Assembly: GCA_023269455.1 (NCBI GenBank)
Contig: JAHFTG010000070.1
Location: 1 to 9,693, forward strand
Direction: 5' to 3'
DNA length: 9,693 nt
From: Opitutaceae bacterium
Lineage (GTDB): Bacteria > Verrucomicrobiota > Verrucomicrobiia > Opitutales > Opitutaceae
Shown: piece after piece, positions 1 to 5,830 of the stretch
How the letters are laid out: each line of letters starts with the position of its first letter
How positions within the stretch are numbered: the stretch's first letter is position 1
Position numbers and translations under genes: made by a program
Notes under the pieces: model-generated
What the model was told of the DNA's origin: nothing
The model's database searches: none
The model's input: only the letters and a program-made list of their open reading frames with translations

Positions 1-2097
1 CGTCTTCGCACCCATTTTCAGCAGCCGCCAAACACCGAGGTCATCACGGTCGGCATCGACGACGAAAGTATCGATTTTTACGGCAAGTGGCCGTGGAACC
101 GGAAAGTGCATGCCCAGTTCATGTATGCGCTCTCCTTCGCTAAGCCTGCGGTAATCGCCTGGGATATTTTATTCACCGAAAAATCCGAATCACCGAACGA
201 CGATCTGACCCTGCAAGCGGCCGCCGACGAACTGCACGGGCAGGCTGTTTTTGGTGCGTTCACTGCCGACGACGATCCCAACGCAAACCTCGTCCCAACC
301 GACAAAAACTGGCATGCGCCTCAAAATCCAAAACTAAACCCGTCGCTGACAAACATTGCCGGCGATATGCGGCTTGTTCCCTCATCACCCTTCAGCCTGT
401 GGCCCATTCCCCTTCTGCAGGAAGTAGGTCGCACTGCGTTCGTCGATACCCCGGCCGAGTCCGACAGCGTCCGTCGCTATGTGCCCATGTTACAAAACGT
501 GGCCAATAGCATTTACCCAAGTCTCTCTCTTCAGACCCTGCTGGCCTATTGGCATATCCAACCCAAACAAGTGCGCATCGTTTTGGGGGATGCCATTTAC
601 ATCGAAGGCGAATCCATCAAGCGGCGCATCCCCATAGACGACCACGGACGGTATTTTGTGAATTATCGTTTTGGCGGGAAGACGGCCCTCAGGATGAGCT
701 ACTTCGCCCTCAACGACCGCTTCAGTAAAAATTACTTGAATGAGATTCCGCAATCAGGGCTGCCCGATATCAGAAACAAGATACTGCTTGTCGGACAGTT
801 TTCCACCGGGTTGAGCGACAATGGACGAACCCCATTCGACGCCGAAACGCCGCTAGTCCTCGTTCATACCAATGTGATCAACAACATTCTCGAAGAGGAT
901 TACGCACGCCGCTTTCCCAATTGGCCGGTGTTGATTGGAGTCGTTGGATTTGGCGTCATCGGTCTGCTCTTTTTCCCCAAGCGTCCATTGCACCAGCAAG
1001 CACTCTTCGCCCTCGGGGTGCCTTTGTTTTATCTCGCGCTGGCCGCACACCTTTGGGTCCGGGAGAGTATTTGGATTCCATTGCTTTGGCCGGTGCTGGG
1101 CTTCGGCGTGCTGCAGATTTTTATGATCGTGCGGCAACTCGTGCGCGAGCAACGCGCCAAGGCTCAGATCAAGGGCATGTTCGGCACCTACCTCTCGCCC
1201 ACCCTCGTCAACCGCATGATCGAGTCCGGCCAGTCACCCCAGCTCGGCGGACACAAGGAGGACATCACCGCCTACTTTTCCGACATCCAATCGTTCTCCA
1301 CGTTTTCCGAGATCATCCCGCCCGATCAACTCGTCGAGCTGATGAACGAATACCTCACCGCCTGCACCGACATCCTCCAAGAGGAATTCGGCACGCTCGA
1401 CAAATACATCGGCGACGCCGTGGTCACCATCTTCGGCGCGCCCGTGTCCCTGCCCGACCACGCGTTGCGCGCCTGTGTCGCCAGCCAGCGCATCCAATTA
1501 AAAATCGCCGAGCTCCGCGAGAAGTGGCGCGGCGAAGGCTCGAAGTGGCCCGAGATCGTCTGGCAGATGCGAACGCGCATCGGCCTGAACAGCGGCGAGA
1601 CCATCGTGGGCAACATCGGCAGCCGCACGCGTTTCAACTACACGATGATGGGGGACAACGTGAATCTCGCCGCCCGCATGGAGTCTGGTGCGAAGCTTTG
1701 GGGCGTTTACACCATGTGTTCCGGCGCCACCAAAATCGCCTGCGAAAAAGCTGATGCCGACCGCGTTGTTTTCCGTCCGCTCGGTCGCATCGTCGTCCGC
1801 GGTCGCAGCGCCGCCGTGGCCATCTACGAAATCGTGGGGCTCAAGGAAAACGTCACCGGGCAAATCCATGAGTGCATCCGTCTTTTCGAGCAGGGGCTGG
1901 AAAGATTTTACGCCCGCGATTGGGCGGGCGCGACCGGGCTGTTCACCCAAAGCCTGCCGCTGGAACCGAACCAGCCCGGCGTCACTCCCGGAGTGAGCAG
2001 CAACCCGTCGCTCATCTATCTCGAAATCGTCCGCCAGTATCAGGCCGAGCCGCCACCCGAAGGCTGGGACGGCACCTACGTGATGAAGGAGAAATGA
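1..2097 (+). CDS. CHASE2-domain class III adenylate cyclase (5' end outside window)
   Basis: A membrane-bound enzyme predicted to make cAMP from ATP in the cytoplasm, controlled by an extracytoplasmic CHASE2 sensor. The reading frame is open from base 1, so the N-terminus (probably a short leader and first membrane helix) is missing; the first possible start inside the window, GTG at 106, lies inside the CHASE2 domain and is not the real start. Counting residues from base 1: CHASE2 covers about 1-305 (VITVGIDDESID, then GKWPWNR near 29-35); three hydrophobic helices lie near 309-326, 334-352 and 358-378; the cyclase domain covers about 420-610. Metal-binding aspartates are D428 (YFSD) and D472 (KYIGD). 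K468 and T548 (NYTMMGD) are the substrate-selecting pair, and N555 and R559 (NLAAR) stabilise the transition state. Lys/Thr is the class IIIb adenylate cyclase pattern. A helical, TPR-like tail ending in WDGTYVMKEK is usual in this family. The gene converges on the HD-domain gene. The ligand is unknown. Confidence 0.93.
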   Translation, partial: RLRTHFQQPPNTEVITVGIDDESIDFYGKWPWNRKVHAQFMYALSFAKPAVIAWDILFTEKSESPNDDLTLQAAADELHGQAVFGAFTADDDPNANLVPTDKNWHAPQNPKLNPSLTNIAGDMRLVPSSPFSLWPIPLLQEVGRTAFVDTPAESDSVRRYVPMLQNVANSIYPSLSLQTLLAYWHIQPKQVRIVLGDAIYIEGESIKRRIPIDDHGRYFVNYRFGGKTALRMSYFALNDRFSKNYLNEIPQSGLPDIRNKILLVGQFSTGLSDNGRTPFDAETPLVLVHTNVINNILEEDYARRFPNWPVLIGVVGFGVIGLLFFPKRPLHQQALFALGVPLFYLALAAHLWVRESIWIPLLWPVLGFGVLQIFMIVRQLVREQRAKAQIKGMFGTYLSPTLVNRMIESGQSPQLGGHKEDITAYFSDIQSFSTFSEIIPPDQLVELMNEYLTACTDILQEEFGTLDKYIGDAVVTIFGAPVSLPDHALRACVASQRIQLKIAELREKWRGEGSKWPEIVWQMRTRIGLNSGETIVGNIGSRTRFNYTMMGDNVNLAARMESGAKLWGVYTMCSGATKIACEKADADRVVFRPLGRIVVRGRSAAVAIYEIVGLKENVTGQIHECIRLFEQGLERFYARDWAGATGLFTQSLPLEPNQPGVTPGVSSNPSLIYLEIVRQYQAEPPPEGWDGTYVMKEK

Positions 2098-2098
2098 A

Positions 2099-2116
2099 GC
2101 GCCGATCCGACGGCGT
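2099..2116. terminator. Hairpin between convergent genes, likely bidirectional terminator
   Basis: The 31-bp gap between the two convergent stop codons holds a perfect 5-bp stem, CGCCG (2100-2104) and CGGCG (2111-2115), with a 6-base loop. A G-T wobble pair (2099/2116) can extend it. TTT follows on the plus strand; the minus strand has only a weak T-containing tail (CTTCATTTC). Position and GC-rich stem suit a terminator shared by the cyclase and the HD gene. The short stem and poor T-tract make its strength uncertain. Confidence 0.45.
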
Positions 2117-2128
2117 TTGCACGACGAA

Positions 2129-2962
2129 TCAAGTCGCCGCCCGCGCGGCGATGACCACGAGGTTTTCCTCGACGGCTTGCAGGTAGGGATTGCTTCCATC
2201 CGGCAACGCCAGGCAGCGGTAAACGCCTTCGTAATCGCGATCCAGCTTGGGCAGCGTGAAGTGGCTCCAGAATCCGCCGGTCTTCGCCATCAAATCCGCG
2301 ACCGAGCGAAACGTGCGCTGGGCGGTCGGCACGCCATTGAATTCGTTGGCCTCCTCAAATTCCGAAAAAAGGGCGGCTAACTTGCCCGGATACCCCGGAT
2401 CGGCCATCTGACCAAGGTAGTCGGCGGTGGCGACCATGCAACCGGTGAGCCGTTCGACGTCGGTGCGAAACACGATCTGCTCGATCCGGCTGGTCAGCCC
2501 GGTGCAGCGGATGGCGTTGGCCACGCCTTCGATTTCCGCGTCGGTGCAGCCGAGCGCGGGCAACAACGCGGCGGCCATGGCGCAACTGCGCACCACATGG
2601 GTGGACGTGTATTTGGCCCCAGTGCCGCCGAGATCGGCCCGCGTCTTAAGGTAGCCGGTGTCGTGAAGCATGATCGCGACATATCCCAACGTAAACTCAC
2701 GCGGAGAAAACACCGGCACGCCACCGTGTTGAATCCTTCCGTTGGCCAGATCGATATAGCACTGGGTCGCCAGCAGCGTGTGCTCCAAGTTGTGATACTG
2801 AAGATCAGCTTTCTGGTAATCGGGGTGCCGACCTGAAAAAAGCATTTCGACCAGCGAAGAAACCTCGTCGATCAGCACGGTCGAAGCATCAGGCACAATC
2901 GCCCGCAAGTGAGCGTTAGCAACCTCTGCCGTCATCCGTGTGGTTGAAGAGGGAACGAGCAT
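2129..2962 (-). CDS. HD-domain metal-dependent phosphohydrolase, cyclic-nucleotide phosphodiesterase-like motif
   Basis: A soluble 277-residue protein of the HD superfamily, metal-dependent enzymes that mostly cleave phosphoester bonds. Visible motifs are YHNLEH (residues 56-61), LHDTGY (99-104), a further histidine at 122 (STHVV), and ATADYLGQ (178-185) with the closing aspartate D181. H61, H100, D101 and D181 form the H...HD...D metal set. H57 in YHNxxH matches the proton-donor histidine of class I cyclic-nucleotide phosphodiesterases, where the same YHNxxH spacing occurs. No signal peptide or membrane helix is seen. The adjacent convergent gene is an adenylate cyclase, so cAMP hydrolysis is a reasonable guess; the family has many other substrates, including nucleotides and ppGpp. 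The start is the first ATG in frame; there is no Shine-Dalgarno match upstream, and ATG at residue 10 is an alternative. The HD fold is secure and the substrate is inferred. Confidence 0.85.
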   Translation of the reverse strand: MLVPSSTTRMTAEVANAHLRAIVPDASTVLIDEVSSLVEMLFSGRHPDYQKADLQYHNLEHTLLATQCYIDLANGRIQHGGVPVFSPREFTLGYVAIMLHDTGYLKTRADLGGTGAKYTSTHVVRSCAMAAALLPALGCTDAEIEGVANAIRCTGLTSRIEQIVFRTDVERLTGCMVATADYLGQMADPGYPGKLAALFSEFEEANEFNGVPTAQRTFRSVADLMAKTGGFWSHFTLPKLDRDYEGVYRCLALPDGSNPYLQAVEENLVVIAARAAT

Positions 2963-2987
2963 CAGGAGAATTCGCGGGATTTCAATG

Positions 2988-3007
2988 GATAGGGTGATCC
3001 CCCTATC
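2988..3007. promoter_or_regulatory. Inverted repeat 26 bp upstream of the HD gene, possible operator
   Basis: GATAGGG (2988-2994) and CCCTATC (3001-3007) are perfect 7-bp inverted copies around a 6-base centre (TGATCC). The element overlaps the weak -10 candidate for the HD gene, a position typical of an operator; as RNA it could instead form a leader hairpin. No T-tract follows on either strand, so it does not look like a terminator. The binding protein is unknown. Confidence 0.35.
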
Positions 3008-3087
3008 TTCATTTCAAGAAACAACCGGCCGCCTGAACTTTGCGCAAGACGAATTCGGGTAATACTTTGGGCCAGTTACGTGTTACC

Positions 3088-3101
3088 TCCGGCAGGCCGG
3101 A
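3088..3101. repeat. Short GC-rich inverted repeat downstream of glgP
   Basis: TCCGGC and GCCGGA flank a 2-base centre, giving a 5-bp stem (TCCGG/CCGGA) with a CAGG loop if folded. It lies about 80 bp after the glgP stop. It could help end or protect the glgP transcript, but no T-tract follows, so a terminator role is only a guess. Confidence 0.35.
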
Positions 3102-3181
3102 AACGCGCACATAATTCCCGCGCTCACGGCCCGGTAGATTCGAGCCGGCGAGCGGGGAAAACGTTTCTTTTTGCCACCGTA

Positions 3182-5710
3182 TCAGGGCACCGAGACGGAC
3201 GGCAGGCTCCAGATTTGATCCGCATATTCACGAATCGTGCGGTCGCTGGAGAACTTGCCGACGCGGGCGGTGTTGAGGATGGCCATCTTGGCCCAACGGC
3301 TTTGATCGCGGTAGGCGGCATCGACCTTCTCGTGCGCCTGCACGTAGGGGCGGTAGTCGGCGAGGACTTTGTAGGGATCGCCGCCAGCGAGGAGACTGTG
3401 GTGGAGCGCGCCGAAGGGCTGGGCCTCGCCGGGCACGAAATAACTGGAACCGATCCAGTCTATGACGGCGCGCAGCTCTTCGTCGGCCCCGTAGTAGTCC
3501 CACGGGTTGTAGCCCTTGGCGTCGAGGGCTTCGACGTCGGGCACCTTGAGGCCGAAGATGAAGATGTTGTCGTCGCCGACTTCTTCGCCGATCTCGACGT
3601 TGGCGCCGTCGAGCGTGCCGATGGTAAGCGCGCCGTTAAGGGCGAGCTTCATGTTGCCCGTGCCGGACGCTTCCTTGCCGGCGGTGGAAATCTGCTCGGA
3701 AAGATCGGCGGCGGGCACGATACGCTCGGCGAGCGAGACGCGGTAGTTGGGCAGGAAGACGACCTTCAACTTGCCGCCGATGCGCTCGTCCTTGTTGATG
3801 CGGTCGCCGATGACGTTGATCGCGCGGATGATGTTTTTCGCGAGGTCGTAGCCCGGGGCGGCCTTCGCGCCGAAGACGAAGACGCGCGGCACGATGTCGA
3901 GCGACGGGTTCTGGAGCAGACGCCGATACAGCGTGAGGATGTGCAGCAGGTTCAGATGCTGGCGCTTGTATTCGTGGAGACGCTTGATCTGCACGTCGAA
4001 GAGCGCGTCGGGCGAAACATCCACACCGCACTCGGCCTTGATGACGGTGGCGAGGTCAACCTTGTTGGCGCGCTTGATCGCCATGAACTCTTTCTGGAAA
4101 TCCTTTTTGTCGGCGAATTTTTCGAGGCCGCGCAGGACGTCGAGATCGCGGGCCCAGAGCGTGGGTGAGCCGAGTTTTTCGGTGATGAGGGCCGAGAGGC
4201 GCGGGTTGCAATCGAGCAGCCAGCGACGCGGCGTGATGCCGTTGGTCTTGTTCTGGAATTTGCCCGGATAGAGCGAATCGAACTCGGGGAAGAGGTCCTT
4301 TTTGAGGAGCTCGGTGTGGAGCGCGGCAACGCCGTTGACGGCGTGCGAGCCGACAACCGCGAGATTGGCCATGCGAAAGGCCTTGGCGCCGCCTTCTTCG
4401 ATGACGGAGCACACGGATTTCTTGTGGTTATCTCCGGGCCAGCGGGTTTCGATCACGTCCATCAGGCGACGGTTGATCTCGTAAACGAGCTGGGCGTGGC
4501 GCGGGAGCACGCGGGTGAAAAGAGGAACGCCCCACTTTTCGAGCGCCTCGGGGAGCAGCGTATGGTTGGTGTAGCCGAAGGTTGCGGTAACGATGTCCCA
4601 GGCGCGTTCCCAGGAGAATTTTGCCTCGTCCAAAAGGATGCGGAGGAGCTCGACCACCGCGACGGCGGGGTGCGTGTCGTTGAGCTGCACGGCGACCTTG
4701 GAGGCAAAGTTGTCCCAGGTATTGCCGGTGGTGCGGAAGTGGCGGCGGATGATGTCGCGCAGCGAACAGGACACGAAGAAGTATTGCTGCACGAGGCGCA
4801 GCTCCTTGCCGTTTTCGGTCTTGTCGTTCGGATAAAGAACCTTCGAGACGGTCTCGCCGATGGCCTTCTCGCGGACGGCATCGACATAGCCGCCGCTGTT
4901 GAACGCCACGAGATCGAACTCCTCCGTCGAGCGCGAAGCCCAGAGGCGCAGGAGGTTCACGGTCTTGGTGCCGTAGCCCGCGATGGGAATGTCGTAGGGC
5001 ACGCCGAGGATGGTCTTGGTGTCCACCCAGCGCGGCTGGGAATTCCCCTGGTCGTCGAAGACGTTTTCCACGCGTCCGTAAATTTTGACCTCGGTGGTGT
5101 ATTCGGGGCGCACGATCTCCCACGGCGTGCCGAAGATCATCCAGTTGTCGGGATGCTCGACCTGGTTGCCGTTGACGAATTCCTGCTTGAAGAGGCCGAA
5201 CTCGTAGTGGATGCCGTAGCCGATGGCGGGCAGGTCGAGGGTGGCGAGCGAGTCGAGGAAACACGCGGCGAGGCGGCCGAGACCGCCGTTGCCCAGGCCC
5301 ATGTCCACTTCGCTCTCACGCACGGTTTCCCAATCGACGCCGAGTTCCTTGAGGGCGGAGCGCGCCGCGTCATAGAGGCCGGTGTTGTAGAGATTGTTCT
5401 CGAAGAGGCGGCCCATCAGGTATTCGAGCGAAAGGTAATAGAGGCGGCGGGCGTTCTGCTTGTTGTGAACGGCCTGGGTGGCGAGCAGGCGGGCGAGAAT
5501 CTGTTCGCGCACGGCCATCGAGGTGGCGATCCACCAGTCGCGCGGCTTGGCGGTGCCGGTATCGCGGGCGAGCGTGTAGGTGAGGTTGCGCAGGATCGCT
5601 TGTTTGAAAGCGACCGCAGGATCGTCGGTGGAGCAACGCTGGGGTTCGGTGGAAGCGGTTTGAGCGGCGGCGGCGGAGCTTTTTTTGGATTTCGTCGAAA
5701 GAGGCATCAT
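3182..5710 (-). CDS. glgP: Glycogen/starch/maltodextrin phosphorylase
   Basis: A cytoplasmic PLP enzyme (GT35 family) that releases glucose-1-phosphate from alpha-1,4-glucan ends using phosphate, the main step of glycogen breakdown. At 842 residues it is close to the usual 800-850. Visible blocks, counted from the chosen start: GLGNGGLGRLAACFLDS (138-154), GIHYEFGLFKQ (166-176), QLNDTHPA (342-349), TNGITPRRWL (489-498), IKRLHEYKRQHLN (575-587), and the family signature EASGTGNMK with PLP lysine K688. All key residues seem present. The start is the tandem ATGATG at 5710/5707. An ATG at 5746 in the same frame would add 12 residues, but those codons are strikingly AT-rich (one GC third position in eleven), unlike the gene body, so they look like untranslated leader. 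The first ~25 residues are a low-complexity Ser/Lys/Ala tail. The gene lies 120 bp downstream of mutL. No branching or debranching gene is in view. Confidence 0.96.
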   Translation of the reverse strand: MMPLSTKSKKSSAAAAQTASTEPQRCSTDDPAVAFKQAILRNLTYTLARDTGTAKPRDWWIATSMAVREQILARLLATQAVHNKQNARRLYYLSLEYLMGRLFENNLYNTGLYDAARSALKELGVDWETVRESEVDMGLGNGGLGRLAACFLDSLATLDLPAIGYGIHYEFGLFKQEFVNGNQVEHPDNWMIFGTPWEIVRPEYTTEVKIYGRVENVFDDQGNSQPRWVDTKTILGVPYDIPIAGYGTKTVNLLRLWASRSTEEFDLVAFNSGGYVDAVREKAIGETVSKVLYPNDKTENGKELRLVQQYFFVSCSLRDIIRRHFRTTGNTWDNFASKVAVQLNDTHPAVAVVELLRILLDEAKFSWERAWDIVTATFGYTNHTLLPEALEKWGVPLFTRVLPRHAQLVYEINRRLMDVIETRWPGDNHKKSVCSVIEEGGAKAFRMANLAVVGSHAVNGVAALHTELLKKDLFPEFDSLYPGKFQNKTNGITPRRWLLDCNPRLSALITEKLGSPTLWARDLDVLRGLEKFADKKDFQKEFMAIKRANKVDLATVIKAECGVDVSPDALFDVQIKRLHEYKRQHLNLLHILTLYRRLLQNPSLDIVPRVFVFGAKAAPGYDLAKNIIRAINVIGDRINKDERIGGKLKVVFLPNYRVSLAERIVPAADLSEQISTAGKEASGTGNMKLALNGALTIGTLDGANVEIGEEVGDDNIFIFGLKVPDVEALDAKGYNPWDYYGADEELRAVIDWIGSSYFVPGEAQPFGALHHSLLAGGDPYKVLADYRPYVQAHEKVDAAYRDQSRWAKMAILNTARVGKFSSDRTIREYADQIWSLPSVSVP

Positions 5711-5830
5711 GCGTTTAGGAGTTAAATTTTTAATAACAGGAACCATGCCAGCCGAAGCGGCGGAAGCAGGTTCTGTGGTTTGAGTTAAATGACTGGAAGG
5801 CGGGAGTTAAAAAACGAAGGCGCGGAGATT
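5711..5830 (-). promoter_or_regulatory. Leader/promoter region of glgP with repeated TTTAACTC octamers
   Basis: The mutL-glgP gap drops to AT-rich sequence just before glgP (TATTAAAAATTTAA in minus orientation), which contains a possible -10 (TATTAA) but no convincing -35. The octamer TTTAACTC (GAGTTAAA on plus) occurs three times, at 5719-5726, 5782-5789 and 5804-5811. No Shine-Dalgarno match precedes the ATGATG start. A separate glgP promoter is plausible here; the exact site is uncertain. Confidence 0.35.

Larger units (their letters stand above)
2963..3181. other. Spacer between glgP and the HD gene
   Basis: This 219-bp non-coding stretch lies downstream of glgP and upstream of the HD gene, both on the minus strand. 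It should hold the glgP transcript end and the HD promoter. I see two inverted repeats (listed separately), an 8-bp palindrome AAACGTTT (3159-3166), and a possible minus-strand -35 TTGAAA (3017-3012) with a poor -10 (CCCTAT, 2994-2989) 17 bases further on. There is no clear rho-independent terminator with a T-tract after glgP and no tRNA. Confidence 0.5.

Noticed and set aside
106..108. GTG 106 as the cyclase start
   Set aside because: Clear CHASE2 sequence (VITVGIDDES, GKWPWNR) is encoded upstream in the same frame back to base 1.
921..1754. 277-codon plus-strand frame overlapping the cyclase
   Set aside because: Out-of-frame, Arg/His/Pro-rich translation of the cyclase gene with no domain.
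3131..3155. TTCGAGCC near 3139 resembling a tRNA T-loop
   Set aside because: The closing stem pair fails (A opposite C), and no acceptor, anticodon or D arm can be found around it.
3080..4168. 362-codon plus-strand open frame
   Set aside because: Mostly antisense to glgP, with low-complexity Val/Asp/Glu content and no known motif; it begins in the spacer's inverted repeat.
4316..5725. 469-codon plus-strand open frame opposite glgP
   Set aside because: Antisense shadow: glgP on the other strand carries all phosphorylase motifs. The plus translation is Val/Gly/Glu-rich with no recognisable domain, as expected opposite a GC-rich gene.
5711..5746. Start of glgP at ATG 5746
   Set aside because: The 12 extra codons are strongly AT-biased at third positions, unlike the gene body, and the family-like N-terminus begins at the downstream ATGATG.
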